The position numbers and the translations under genes are program-made. Positions 42,841 through 54,182 of a stretch of 64,000 nt of DNA are shown in pieces. The first letter of the stretch is position 1. Every line of letters begins with the position of its first letter. The notes below the pieces were generated by a model that was given only the letters and a program-made list of their open reading frames with translations, was not told where the DNA came from and did no database searches. This stretch comes from Actinernus sp. WN-2022 (taxonomy: Eukaryota; Cnidaria; Anthozoa; Actiniaria; Actinernidae), in contig JAOWCC010000936.1 of the NCBI GenBank assembly GCA_030867875.1, forward strand, positions 18,050,095 through 18,114,094, in the 5' to 3' direction.

Positions 42841-44785
42841 GCACGCCAAATGCGACGGTCGTGGATCAGTGAAATGTCAATCTTATTTTACTACAGTTTG
42901 CATGACACACATTGTGAGGAATGACAAACAATGCAATACAATTTTATTTAACGTGATCAGATACACTTAGCTGTAAGGAGCTAATTTACAGGTATTGCCA
43001 CAACAGAAAAACAAAACAAAATAATTATCATAATAATCCAGCTAATAATATCTATTTATATATATAAAATCCTAATATGTAATCTAGAGAATTTATCAAG
43101 TAAATTACTTATAGAATAAAAATATTGAACATGCGAGTGTTACTGGCAAATGCACGTAGTAGTGCTTAACTCTTTGTCGTCCGATCGTGTGTGAGCTTAA
43201 TTGGTGAAATCCTGAGTGCTAACTAAACCCTCCCCCCTCAGTTCCAGTTTGGCTAGCCCGGGGTAATTAAATACTGCTGACTTGTTAAGCCAAGGGCTCA
43301 AACTTGCCCCACAATGCCATTCGGGAGAATTCTACGTACTGGTCGACGGTAGGTATGGCTGCTTCGGTAGGGTTTCCAATGAAATGTGCTCTAATTTTGG
43401 AGAACAATGCCACTGTCGGAGAGCTTGAAGACATTATTAAGTCTGAGGATGGCTGAAAAGTACTTGGTTTGCTTTTAGTAGGCCTTGTGAGGGGATTTCA
43501 CAGGGTTTTGCCGTTGTGTTTGTGATTTCAGACAGGAAAAAATTATTCAATGAAAGCCTTGAAATCCTGCAGTTGGCATTCTTTTACCCCTGCTCAACCT
43601 ATTAGGATGTGTTTTTGTCACTTTAAAGCAACGGCTTGAGTCCAAATCACCGCTCTTGGTTGTAGGGGCTCCCTACCGGAGTCCCAGATGGGGGTCCCCC
43701 TTGTGATTTTTTTTGTTGATTACCCAGCATGCAATTGGAGGTGGGTACAGGAGAACGTGGTGGAGAGAAATGCAGTGTAAACATCGGCGTGGTTCACAGT
43801 CGCTTGGTGTGTTTTGTGCAAAAAAACCTACTGGTTGGAAAGATTAAACAAGGTACTGTAACGACTGAGTGCTGATTTTGTGTTTGCTCTTGATTTCAAG
43901 TGCGAATGGAAAGGATGTTTTGAGCCGATTTTCAGCTCCTTAGAATTCGTGAAAATCGAAGAAACAAAAACGAACGCCAAAACAAATGAGCTTTTCTCCA
44001 TAGTGAAAGAGTCAAGCGATCCCTGTTATAGCTTTGACTTTGAAGCCATTCATCCCTTCACATAATATCGCAACATCGTCTTTCCGGCATGTCTAGATGT
44101 GATGCAATATTTTTTTCTCATATAGGTGTCAGGGCACCTATATTTATAGGCTCGGACCCGAAAGAGTTAAGCAGCTCATCATACGGGGTACTATTTTCCT
44201 TAAAGACAAAGCGGACGGCGCGTTCATTAACTTTCTCCAGCTTGTCGGCTGAGGTCTTGTTACAGAAGTGCCAGGTCTCAGCGTTTTGTTCTAAATCTAA
44301 ACGAGTAATCTACAAAGGGACTAGCCCATCACGGTAGATATAGTGCAAAGTGCTCGTGCAGTGCGTTAAACAAAGAAGTGCAATATAAAATCAAGTGTAG
44401 GTGCATCTAAAAAAAACTGTCGTCTTGCAGCCTAATTAGTGACGGTGGCCTCTCAGGGCGGTAGTTTGATGCTAATATATGCTAATCAGACACTTGTTAT
44501 TTTTAGTACGACTTGCTCGGGCATGTTCGAGGGACTTCTGTTTTGCATGTTTTTTCTTCATTTGTTTTGTTAAAATTCCTCTGGAAAGCATGAAGGTAGT
44601 TTGAAGAAAGTCTAGAGATTAACAAGATAATATTTAGACTCAAATGACCTTAAGGTTACCGATCACTTTAGGCGTTGTAATCCGTTAATCCAATTATGAA
44701 CCGGAGCTAGCGCGTCACGTAATCCGGGAAGGTATGATATCATCAGTGGTAACGCTTTGTTTTGATTTACAAACATTCCGTGACG

Positions 44786-44890
44786 CAATACAATACAATA
44801 CAATACAATAGTTTATTAGCATTGCCATATACATACATGGTATTGCCTAATTACTCGGGCTGCCTGTGGCAGCGCCGAGTCTGAAAATGC
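44786..44890 (-). repeat. Retroelement 3' tail with (CAATA)5
   Basis: On the minus strand, AATAAACTATTGTATTGTAT forms a five-unit pentanucleotide tail preceded by CATGTATGTATATGGCAAT. The layout (unique 3' end, AATAAA, short tandem tail) is that of a CR1-like LINE or a dependent SINE. No coding part. Confidence 0.6.
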
Positions 44891-45433
44891 AAGTGGTTAT
44901 TATTTATTTTTTTAATCAGTGTCAGACGGCTTCTGCGCATGCGTTAAAGGTCAAATTCGAACCAATCAGATTGCACTATGCTGGTCACGCAAACAAAGGT
45001 TAGATTTCCTCAGGCGCGCTCAGATAAGAAAATTCAAAGCTCAGACTAGGCGAGACAAGGAGATATCAATTTCAAATAGTCATTGTCAGAAATCTATTCC
45101 ATCGTGGGCAATGATGCAATACAACCTAAATTTGGGTCAGGTCCATGTTTTACGACAGAATAACCAGAGTCTTTCTACTGGATTCGGAGAGCTCGAGGCA
45201 TTATACAAGTCTGCTAATATGGGGAAAACTGAAACAAAAAATGAACTTTGACGGCAGAAACCCTCATATTTGAGCCAAGCGGAATATTTACATGATCCGC
45301 TAAGATTTTTACAAATCTAATTAGTTAAGCAGATGTACGCAGTGTATGCCAACTGAAATGCTGTGCTCGTTTTGTGGTTACGGCTCAGTGGGGCAACTAC
45401 CCGAACAAGAAGCATGAACTGCCAGCAAAGAGA

Positions 45434-45945
45434 GAGGAAAACTGAAAGAGGAAATCCTTGTGAGAAATCGACGTACATATGAAGCTATATACGTTATCAT
45501 CGACTATATGGGAGTCAAACATCGAGCTGCTATGAAACCGCTTGTGACAGTTTGTTTACGCACTTTCATGACAAACGAACGTTTCTACTTTCGACACAAC
45601 GGTCGCTAAACTGTACGAAATCTCCAAGGATATATCCCTAATGTCCAAACTAAAGGGAAAAACTGAAAGAGGAAATCATTGTGACCAATCGACATAAATA
45701 TGAAGCTCCAGAAGTAATTATTGAATACATGAGAACCCATAGAGAAAACCGATAATAATGAACACGGTATTAGTTTCACCGACATTTGTGGCGTAACTGA
45801 ACTCGCACTACAGCATAGCTTGAAATACTGTACGAAAACTCCCGTTTAAAAATTTCCTGATGCCGAAAGGACCGTAGCATTTAAACAAGATATCCTTCTG
45901 ACCAAGCGACATACATATTAAGCTGTGAAAGTATGTTTCCATTCC
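45434..45945 (+). repeat. Three diverged tandem copies of a roughly 225-bp unit
   Basis: The block AACTGAAAGAGGAAATC, TGTGA, AATCGACATA and ATATGAAGCT occurs near 45438 and 45661. A weaker third copy lies near 45888 (AACAAGATATCCTTCTGACC, CGACATACATATTAAGCTG). The spacing of about 225 bp is regular. Confidence 0.65.
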
Positions 45946-46699
45946 ATAACAGCCGATAGTGCAAACTAGTAAACTGCCACTAGTAAATTGACCTTGCGAG
46001 TACTGAACTTTCTAGCGTCAAATGCATGTGTTACGTTTCCAAACTTTAGGACAAGAAATCTTCCATAGAATGTTTTAATTTTGTTAAAGGGGCAGTGTTA
46101 TTGCTGAGAACTGTATTATTAAACATAAGAAATAAAACAATGGTGCCATTTGAAGAATTATATCATGTCAAAAGTGCAAACGAAGAAATATATATCTACG
46201 GACGCGAGCAGCTCGATCGTTTCACTTTGGTCAAACTCGGACTGTTTACGACTGGAACCTGCAGTTTTATCGGACCTGCAGACTAAATTGTAAACGTGTG
46301 GCCGTGTTCAGGCTAGTAAATCTAGCTAGCTAACCACAGGAGGTAGCAAGCTTCTTTAGTCTGAACAGTTTTTCTGCTCTGGTGATTAGCTAGCTAGTGG
46401 TCGGTGGAATACTTTGAAGTTCCAGGCTACCTAGCGAGGTAGCTTGAATAGAATCTAGCGCGCTAAAAGCCCATCGATGACAACTACCGGGTGTATTGTA
46501 CGTCAATTGAGCCATCATGGATAACGAGGATCGCCAAACACCAGTCAGTAGCAGTTTTTCGCACAGTTTTAATATTTTGGTTGAAATTTCAATTGAGCAC
46601 TTTGGCGGTCAATTATTTGCGATTACGAAACACTTGCGCCAAGGGCAGTTATAGACCAAATTTCTATCTTTTAGAGAGGGTCTGAATGGGGGGGTCTAC

Positions 46700-46908
46700 A
46701 TGTCAGTTGTCAGTTAAAATGTTGGCCATTTGTCAGTTGTCAGTTAGCCCTAGTTAATCATTACTAGAGAAAATTTACAATGTTTGACCCACAAAAACCA
46801 AATTTGTCAGTTGTCAGTTATTTTTCGGTTGTCAGTTGTCAGTAAAAAAATCGTCATTTGTCAGTTGTCAGTTATTTTTAAGGCTGTTTGTCAGTAGTCA
46901 GTTAACCC
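46700..46908 (+). repeat. Cluster of TTGTCAGTTGTCAGTTA dimers
   Basis: The heptamer GTCAGTT occurs as side-by-side pairs at least six times in 210 bp (46702, 46731, 46804, 46829, 46858, 46889). Spacers are irregular and partly T-rich, so this is not a simple tandem repeat. Confidence 0.85.
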
Positions 46909-47370
46909 CATTCATGCCCTCTTTAGAGATAGAAACAAACCAGAAGAGGGAAAAACAAAAAGTAAAACCTACTAAGTTACTAGGTCTGAACAGTACTAAT
47001 TTATTAACTAGCTGCGAGTTGCTGACAGATATCTCAAGACTCTAGCTAGCTGCACGATAGTAGTCTGAACATACATACACACATGAATAAGTAGTGTTTT
47101 CAATAAAAGATCAACTACTTTAATTTACATACGAGAAAACAAAAATATTAAATTACATACATGTATATATATACTAGGGGAGCAGAGAATGAAAGTCACC
47201 GCGCTACCGGCCACTCCTAAAGACTGCTAATAATTCTTCCCTTTGGTTATTACTAAGAGGATTTCAAATGAAAGTGTATTTCATCTTCAATCTCATGTGG
47301 CCCGAGTGAAAGCCCAGATGGGCTCTTGTTAATATACAATCACACTGAGATTAGAGAAGAGAAATTTTTT

Positions 47371-48699
47371 TTATACAGTTCTTTGTAACAATATATTTCT
47401 CCTCTCAAAAGCTTCATATATAAAGTGACTCACTTGTTTGCAAACAAATGGATCGACATTACTAAATAAAAAAGATATTCGATATTTATCTCGTAATCTC
47501 GAAAAACTCTTACAATATTTACTAATTTCTTCAAACATAGACTTCCTAAGGTCAGAATGAGAAACACAGTCGAAAAAGAAATGAGACTCATCCTCTACAT
47601 CTTTTGATAAACAGCACTCGCAACAACGCTGTTCACGAGGTATTTTCGATTTTGCGTGTGTACCAGTTTCTATTCTTAATGAATGATTTCCTGTGCGGAA
47701 CTTAGCGAGCATTCGTCTGTGTTTCGCATTCTTTACCAGGTCATAACATCAATTAATATTTTTTGTGTCATTAGAAAATTTATAGTAAAAAATAAGTTTT
47801 GTATTTAATTGTATAAGTTTTATCTGATGTATCCTAGATTTTTGTATTATTTTTATATTAAGTCTATCCAAAAAACGTTTCATTGATTGCGTATTATTAT
47901 ACGATTTTAAATCTGATAAATCTTTAAAAGACTCCACTATTTTATTTATGGAGGTCATAAAGCTCATCTTATTAGATGATGCAAGGGCATTGGACATATA
48001 AAGACATTGTTTCGCAATACTTCCCTCGGGGAGGGCTTGGAGATGCATCCAGAAACGAAGCATGTTTCGATAAATTAGTGGTTTCAATGATACTCTTCCA
48101 ACTTCGTTCCTCGCAGCCACATTAGGCGCCCTTTTGTTAAGACCAAGAAAGTATTTGAAAAACTGTGAGTGAAGTCGCTCAACCGGATCTTTTCCCCATT
48201 TGTCAAAATTAATAACGTCATATTCACCCCATATTTCTGAGTTATACAATAGGATAGGCGAAAAGAGAACGTCAAACAATTTATTACAAATTTTAATTGG
48301 TAATTTAGAAAAATCTAAATGACGTTTTGTCGCGAAAATAGAACGTCTTGTCTTTTCCACAGATTTCAATTTAGATTTCAAAAAACTACCATTACTAGAT
48401 ATAGTGGAACCCAAATATGTATAGTCTCTCACTATATCAATTTCAGAATCTCCTAAGAAAAAAGAATGCTTGTTTATAGTCGATTTCCTCAATTGCTTTT
48501 GAAAAAGTACAAGATACTTGGTTGTTTTTTTATTAACCGTTTTCCAATTCTTACAAAATTGCTGTAGGGCATTGATATTTCTTTGAAGACCAGATGCACT
48601 TGTAGAGATCAGTACCAAATCATCTGCATAAAATAACGAATTTAACATGGAACCGTTTGGGAGAGTAACAGGGTCTAGCCCATCGATGTTTTGTAGCAT
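47371..48699 (-). pseudogene. LINE reverse transcriptase, second half, with Cys/His end
   Basis: It begins at GLDPVTLPNGSMLNSLFYAD, where FYADDLVLIS is the catalytic strand. It then reads DYTYLGSTISSNGSF, LLYNSEIWGEYD and RLHSQFFKYFLGLNKRAPNV. The frame continues through a TGA at 47746-47748 in the same phase into RMLAKFRTGNHSLRIETGTH and CCECCLSKDVEDESHFFFDC. This last part is a CxxC..H..C zinc-binding end like that of many LINE ORF2 proteins. The N-terminal RT motifs are missing, so it is dead. Confidence 0.85.
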
Positions 48700-49333
48700 C
48701 GGTATGGTATGGCGTATAACATGACATGTTAAATAAAAATGCCAATTATACGGTCATATACAAAGTCAATAAGTTGAACATATATAATATATAATACAAG
48801 AAATCGGAATCTGTGGTATGGCGCATAACATGACATGTATCCAAAAATGACAAATATACGGCCATCTACAAAGTCAATAGGTTATGGATCAAGCCCGGTT
48901 AAAATTTAAAACCATGTGTGTTTAGTTTAGATTGAGAGTTAATACTTTTGACTTAAGCCTGAGCTAGACAATGACTGTTTGTAAAATTCCTAACATGCTG
49001 TGAAACAGGAAACAACGTGTAACAAATACGAATATAGGCCGATTTGAATTTATCATAATAATTTTGAATGAAACATCTAACTTCAGAAACAACCAGTAAA
49101 GGGTGCTTAATTGTGTCATAAAAACATAAGGCTATAGTATGACTAAGTGGAGTAATCAAATGAGCTCATTTGGAATTTTAATAACGAGTGGAGAAGACGA
49201 AGGACTGGCTGTTTAATTCTTCTCATCAGGGGTCAAAAGTTAAACAGGGTTGTATAGTGGCCAAAAAAAAGATGAATTTGACAATGTTAAAATGAAATGA
49301 GGACCGAAATTAAATAGAGGTTGAATTTAGTTA
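48700..49333. other. Sequence replacing part of the LINE, with a direct repeat
   Basis: This interrupts the LINE where RT motifs 1-3 are expected. It contains two copies of a 75-bp block (48704-48776 and 48814-48890) starting GGTATGGCGTATAACATGAC and GGTATGGCGCATAACATGAC and sharing CAAAGTCAATA. No gene recognised. Confidence 0.6.
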
Positions 49334-50125
49334 CTATTCTTCTATCCATAAGAATTGTAACGGAAGTGGGTTCAGGTTCGCATCATCTGAACATTTGCTT
49401 TTGGTAGGGGGCGTAATGTTAAGCCAGGCTACAAGTTGTGAGTGATCCGATAATGTTGAAGGTTTTTTAACAATGAAACTGTCAAACGACTTATACAGAT
49501 TTTGACTGGTGATGATATAATCTACAGTACTATTGCAATTGAAAGTAATTCGACCTAGTGAATCTCCTTTTGTTCGTCCGTTGACAATGCGCAAATCTAA
49601 TGCCTTGCACATTTCTATTAGAGATATTCCGTTCGCATTGACTTGTCCATCTAAGTTTCTCCTCGGGGGCACGTTTAAATCTAAAGGAAGAAAATCCACG
49701 GTAACGTGATTTGATTTGTCATCCTCAATATAATCGTATAAATTCCCTATACGAGCATTCAAATCTCCTGCTAAAATTACCTTTCCCTTACTGTGAAAGA
49801 AGTTGATATCATTAGTTAAATCGGAAAAGATATCAGGATTAAAATACGGAGAATCATAAGGAGGTATATAACACGAACATAGGTATATATCCTCTCCAGT
49901 TTTGAAGAAATCTTTATCTAATCTGCTCCAAATGAATTCTGGTGAGCTTCTTATGAAATGTACGCCTTTTCGCAAGGGGGATGCAACTGCAAGCAGGACT
50001 CCCCCAGAGAACCTCCCCGATCGCTTATGATTTAGTTTCCTCGGGTGATTTATAGAAATGATATCAAAACCTGGAATATCTAGAATATCAAGAGCTTCAT
50101 GGCCCCAAATTTCCGAAAGAATCAA
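49334..50125 (-). pseudogene. LINE endonuclease domain (APE-like)
   Basis: The 264-codon piece reads ILSEIWGHEALDILDIPGFD (catalytic Glu region), then RSGRFSGGVLLAVASPLRKG. It continues with YLCSCYIPPYDSPYFNPDIF and VILAGDLNARIGN (catalytic Asp and Asn). It ends with TVDYIITSQNLYKSF and TLSDHSQLVAWLNI (catalytic Asp-His). These are the exonuclease-endonuclease-phosphatase motifs in order. It lacks the very N-terminus and is cut off from its RT by foreign sequence. Confidence 0.85.
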
Positions 50126-50155
50126 TGAATCAATATTTTTTATATTATTTTAAAA

Positions 50156-51555
50156 ATCACTATGTACTAACTTATTTTCAAAAACTAGAACCGCTACTAG
50201 AACCACTTTGATGCTCAGTACAGTATGCCTAGAGAAAAGCGCTGCCTTTGGTCGAAATTTAAAAAATGCTGAAAAAGCACACAAAAAAAGCATTCGACAA
50301 CTCTGAAAAAACTTCCTTAGATGAAAGCGATCGTGGATCTTGGTTCGATCAAAAGCTGCCAAGTCGGCACAAAGATACTGCATCGAATTCTGCCCCCTGT
50401 ACCCCTAACAGCTTTGTCCATTTTAACTTGAATTACGAAAGCTCGCGGAGTCCAGCAACAATAACAAAAAACCCGTCGCACGACAGCGGCTCATTTTTCG
50501 GCACAGTAGGTGATCGTGTGTAATTCGTCGGAACTCAGGTATTAATTAGGTGTGAAAACAGAAAGTAGGAAAGAGGCGCGACGCGGGAAAACGTTTGGGC
50601 GCATTTTCTCCTCTGTGAATTTTCGCTCAATTGCAGTCATAGCCGCCATATTGGTGTACAACAATAGATTCCTCGTTAGCTATTTTTGTTCTGATTGAAA
50701 CAATGCACCACAAGGTACTGATTGACACAATGTACCTCGCCGGCTTATTGAGAGTAACGCGAGGGAGTTTAACTCCGTCAAAGTCACATGGTCGAATTTC
50801 GCGTTTTTCGCTTCCCTACTTCCCTAAGGTTTGACAAAATCGAGAAAATAAAAGCACCATGACATTCTTCAATATCTATGGTTTAAACCGCTTTAAATTG
50901 ATGCTAGTTTTATGTAGTTTAAAGTTAAAGCAGGTGCTAGATTATTTTTCTCCTGATTGGCACCCGCGAAAGTGATCGGTAACCTTAAAAGCTCCACTAT
51001 CGTAACTTGGACTCAGGCACACTCGGAATCGGTTAACGAACACAGTGGCTCCCGCCAGTTCACTCTCGCCTGCCCAAGTAATACCAATACGTCGTTCCGC
51101 GACCGTAAAAAGGACAAAACGGAACTTTCCAAAAATGCTGGGCCAAGACTGAACGTTCTATTTTTATCGGCATTTCAGTAAATAAATGTAGATGGGACCA
51201 GGAAACCAGTTTTAGAGCATTGCCCGTTGAGCTACGGTGTAGAGTCAAAAAATCATTTTCCCCGCTGAATTCCAATATCTTTGTTAGGGCTCAATAACAA
51301 AGTGCATAAAAATAGAATGCTCTTATCTCAATTTCAGGCAGTGTATGTTCTTAGCACGTTCTTAAACATTGTGCTAATCTAATTCTTATAAAAAGATTGT
51401 TACAAAAAAGATAAGTGTAATTTCGTTACGAAATTGTGGCGTCCGGGCAATCAGTATTTAATTTCTTTATTTTACTACAACAAGGGACAAGGTTCTCCAA
51501 AAATATATCAGTCTTCCTCACAGTTTTCCCTCAACTTTTTATTTATTATACTTAC
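50156..51555. other. Large intron of the NTPase gene (right part)
   Basis: No exon expected. A plus-strand frame at 50266-50523 is Ser/Thr/Asp-rich (ESSRSPATITKNPSHDSGSF) but has no recognisable domain; I do not call it. It holds a copy of foldback family C at 50640-50690 and one end of a 20-bp shared sequence at 50969-50988. Confidence 0.45.
50640..50690 (-). repeat. Foldback repeat family C, partial copy
   Basis: AGCCGCCATATTGGTGTACA and ACAATAGATTCCTCGTTAG match the copy at 58735-58862. Confidence 0.72.
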
Positions 51556-51736
51556 CAATTGCCGAAAGACCAAGCTTAAGGGCTGTTGACTTTCCTCTTC
51601 CTGGCTTTCCCACAAGTATAGCTGTAGGGCACCCCTCAAATATCTCTTCGATGAGTTCTGCATGGTTTACCATGCACACTGCTCCCAGTGCAGACAATGC
51701 CGCCGGAAAGTTGTGCGCCATTGTTGTTTTCATTTC
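51556..51736 (-). CDS. P-loop NTPase gene, exon E (Walker A)
   Basis: 181 bp with acceptor TTTTTTCGTAG and consensus donor (ATTG/GTAAGT). It reads EMKTTMAHNFPAALSALGAV, then CMVNHAELIEEIFEGCPTAI, then LVGKPGRGKSTALKLGLSAI, ending in a Gly codon split with exon F. GKPGRGKST is a full Walker A loop after a hydrophobic strand (CPTAILV). The preceding helix FPAALSALGAV resembles the helix before the P-loop in DUF927-type ATPases (from memory). The phase with exon D is 0/0 and with exon F 1/1. This is the diagnostic exon of the gene. Confidence 0.75.
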
Positions 51737-51776
51737 CTACGAAAAAAAAGTCTCTACAATTACCGTTTATGACATT

Positions 51777-52017
51777 AGGCAGATTTAGCAACGCGACGTG
51801 AGCATCCTCGTAACGTTCCTTATAAGGAACGCTTTGACATAGAATGACCCTGGGTTTTAGAGGATGGAGGGCGAGCGACGACGCGGGATCTGGCTACGCG
51901 ACTGAGGAAAAGCCTGGAGCCGAGTAAAATACGTACTTCTGAAAACTACCAAAATGCCGTTGCAAACGGATACCTTTACGAGCGTCCTCGCGCAGATCTC
52001 ACGTCGCGTTGATGCCT
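51777..52017. mobile_element. 241-bp MITE with AGGCA..CAACGCGACGTGAG ends
   Basis: Left AGGCA(7 extra bases)CAACGCGACGTGAG and right AGGCATCAACGCGACGTGAG (inverted) form the ends. ATT flanks both sides (51774-51776 and 52018-52020), suggesting a 3-bp target duplication as in PIF/Harbinger. It sits in the intron between exons D and E. No coding potential. Confidence 0.72.
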
Positions 52018-52411
52018 ATTATTATATGGTGAGCATTAGTGTTTTGGAAATAAGTAACACTGTTGGAAACCCCGCTACCGCTCTAACCGTCCTGGAAAAC
52101 ACTAAGTACATCTAAGCGTTTGAGACATAGCGGGTACTCGAGAAGTTCTTCCCAGCACGCCTAGATTAACACAGTTGCTGGTCTCACGTTGCGATCCTTA
52201 ATCGAAAGATGTTCCGTGAAGTACGACCCCAGATACCAACAAACTCACATAAGACACCAGGTCTGAACCGCGACTCGAACCCGACGTGTCTGAGTTCGTT
52301 GGGCGATAAACTGAAGCCAACAAAGGGTTGTCTAACATATGTGTACTTCGTACAGTCAAACCGAAAATGACGTACCATTAATGTTTCGTGTAGAGGACGT
52401 ACGGTTAATAC

Positions 52412-52510
52412 CCTGCCAACCTCAACCTTCAGTTCATCGTTGTCGTGTAAGTCGGGTACGAACACGTAGTCACTATCCTCTACGCGCTTGCCATCACTGT
52501 TTATTTGAAC
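52412..52510 (-). CDS. P-loop NTPase gene, exon D
   Basis: 99 bp, 33 whole codons: VQINSDGKRVEDSDYVFVPD then LHDNDELKVEVGR. Acceptor GATATTCACAG; donor CAGG/GTATTA, not a perfect consensus. Phase 0 on both sides fits exons C and E. A short beta-rich linker ahead of the P-loop exon; no catalytic residues are expected here. Confidence 0.6.
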
Positions 52511-52626
52511 CTGTGAATATCAATTAACGATTGATCAGTTTTATTACTCTTTTATTTATAGCAATTATCACCAGCCATTATTAGGTTAAATTGTAGGCGA
52601 GGGTTGTAATACAGACATGCACTTAC

Positions 52627-52861
52627 TTCGTCTGAAAGAACCCACACTTGGTCGCTTCTAACTCTTCCCAGTGTGTTTGTCGTGCGCAGAAAATTGAAAT
52701 CTGGAGACCTCTGGAAGTCTAGTATTTTTTTCACAAACTGCGCCTTGAATATATTTTCAGGGAGGGAACATGAGAGCCCTCCGCCCCCCTTCTTACACAG
52801 CGCTGTGTTCAGATGGTTCACAAACTCGTCCCTCTTGGGGTTGGATGGCACGTAAGCTTGC
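52627..52861 (-). CDS. P-loop NTPase gene, exon C
   Basis: 235 bp with acceptor TACTTTACAG and consensus donor (GAA/GTAAGT). After completing a Leu codon with exon B it reads QAYVPSNPKRDEFVNHLNTA, CKKGGGGLSCSLPENIFKAQ, FVKKILDFQRSPDFNFLRTT and NTLGRVRSDQVWVLSDE. The pattern of a helix (FVNHLNTAL), another helix (FKAQFVKKIL), then T-T-x-x-L-G-x-x-x-x-x-x-W-V-L resembles the region before the ATPase core of DUF927-like proteins. The open frame fills the exon exactly and the phase matches both neighbours. Confidence 0.68.
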
Positions 52862-53223
52862 CTGTAAAGTACATAAAAGTAAAACAAATAGGCATGAAAT
52901 TACATAGAACGTTCTGATACTGATCAAGGTTACAATTCCAAGAAAACGCAGTTGAAATTCAGATAACCAGAAATCCTTCGTGCTTAATCCGTATTATTTG
53001 AGCTTGCTATGGATTTATTTCACTGGACGCGTGTACAATTTGACACCCACGAACCCCCACGAACCTAGACCGTAACCTTTAACTGAACTGTAATAATTCG
53101 CACTCAAAGATTGGGTGGCTAATATTTTATATGTTTGTTGGTAAGCTAGGTACTAACTGAAGTTAACCCAGAGAGTTTGTAAACAGAGAAATCTGAACAC
53201 AACCATGGAGATATTTTACTTAC

Positions 53224-53285
53224 AATTCAGTATCATTCGGAAACGTGGTGATTTTCATTAGAAATCCATCCTTTTCGCCTCCAAG
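53224..53285 (-). CDS. P-loop NTPase gene, exon B
   Basis: 62 bp with acceptor GTTTCTTCCAG and consensus donor (AATT/GTAAGT). It reads LGGEKDGFLMKITTFPNDTE plus two bases that, with the first base of exon C, make Leu. It continues exon A in phase 0. A beta-hairpin-like segment; the short size makes it dependent on its neighbours for support. Confidence 0.62.
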
Positions 53286-53414
53286 CTGGAAGAAACATTT
53301 TGTGATTAGATACAATCTAAACTATATTCTCAACAAATAGAGATGTTACTGAAATCAAACGGAGCTTTTCCTATATTCAGACATTTCTTTGCAAAAAAAA
53401 TTGATGATGCATAC

Positions 53415-53618
53415 CTGAGCTATGGGATGAAACACAAAATTCGAGCAGGGTACAAATTTCGTGACCATCCTCCCCTCCTTCCGTTTTTTTACTTTTATTC
53501 CCATCTTGGAACCTCTTTCGACATACGTCGTTTTCACCATGTCGCCGTCCAGGAGTTTGGAAACACGCTCCTGCTCCAAGACCAGAGTCCGACAATGTAC
53601 CTTCGGGTGTCCGGCGGC
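53415..53618 (-). CDS. P-loop NTPase gene, exon A (earliest exon recognised)
   Basis: 204 bp, 68 whole codons, donor CTCAG/GTATGC and a less certain acceptor (CACGTTTGATAG). It reads AAGHPKVHCRTLVLEQERVS, KLLDGDMVKTTYVERGSKMG, IKVKKRKEGRMVTKFVPCSN and FVFHPIAQ. The middle is strongly basic. No start codon lies in a good position, so one or more 5' exons remain unfound, possibly beyond the plus-strand transposase block at 54.5-57.3 kb. The frame joins exon B in phase 0. Confidence 0.6.
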
Positions 53619-53661
53619 CTATCAAACGTGATGGGCTTGCGTGGCCAGAGCTTTGCGCAAT

Positions 53662-53828
53662 GCACCTTAATCAGGTGTGAAATCGGAATTAGCGCTATGC
53701 GTTGTAGAGTTATCAATGGGTTGGAGAGATAATCCGCGTCACTACACCTTAATCTGGTGTGAAATCGGAATTATGCTATGTGTTGTAGAGTTCTCAACCG
53801 GATGGACTGATAATCAGATAATCCGCGG
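53662..53828 (+). repeat. 82-bp tandem duplication
   Basis: CACCTTAATCAGGTGTGAAA to GATAATCCGCG (53662-53740) is followed by a second copy (53744-53828) with about ten differences. It is in the putative intron upstream of exon A. Confidence 0.85.
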
Positions 53829-54182
53829 CAAAGACCTACACACTGAACATGACTGAACAGAGGTACGCCCATTTGCGAGCTGACTAAATTTAATGCAAGT
53901 AAAATCTGTGACCGCGGGTACGCCAAGTGACTCACGTTGCAACAATCGTCGTTGTATAATTATTTTTAGCTTTTCTGGAGACGTGTACTACAAGCACAAA
54001 GTATGATTAAGGAATGTTGTCTTGTCCGTCAACTTGACAGTTTATGACGTGTGGTCGAATTTTAAGCAGAGCCAGTGGGCCTGACGCCCAATCAAAACAA
54101 CTACTCAACAATTATTCCTTTCATAACTTTTATATTTTGAAGATATTCCTATACATAAAGCGTGATATATTACTTTGGATTT

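Larger units (their letters stand above)
42612..47199. other. Large intron of the P-loop NTPase gene (left part)
   Basis: No exon is expected here, because exons E and F join in phase without a gap. It holds the repeats listed separately (42700-42840, 44786-44890, 45434-45945, 46700-46908). Plus-strand frames at 43880-44065, 44919-45251 and 46095-46286 show no domain. The sequence TTAAGGTTACCGATCACTTT at 44650 recurs inverted at about 50969. Confidence 0.5.
47200..50155 (-). mobile_element. LINE with internal deletion/replacement, in the NTPase gene intron
   Basis: Minus-strand pieces of an endonuclease (50125-49334) and the second half of an RT with a C-terminal Cys/His cluster (48699-47371) are separated by 630 bp of unrelated sequence where the first half of the RT should be. 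A probable 3' UTR extends to about 47200. ORF2 sequence differs clearly from the LINE at 35-39 kb, so it is another family. It is on the same strand as the host-like gene whose intron it occupies. Confidence 0.82.

Noticed and set aside
44919..45251. 110-codon plus-strand frame
   Set aside because: No family resemblance, no splice evidence, and it begins directly beside a retroelement tail.
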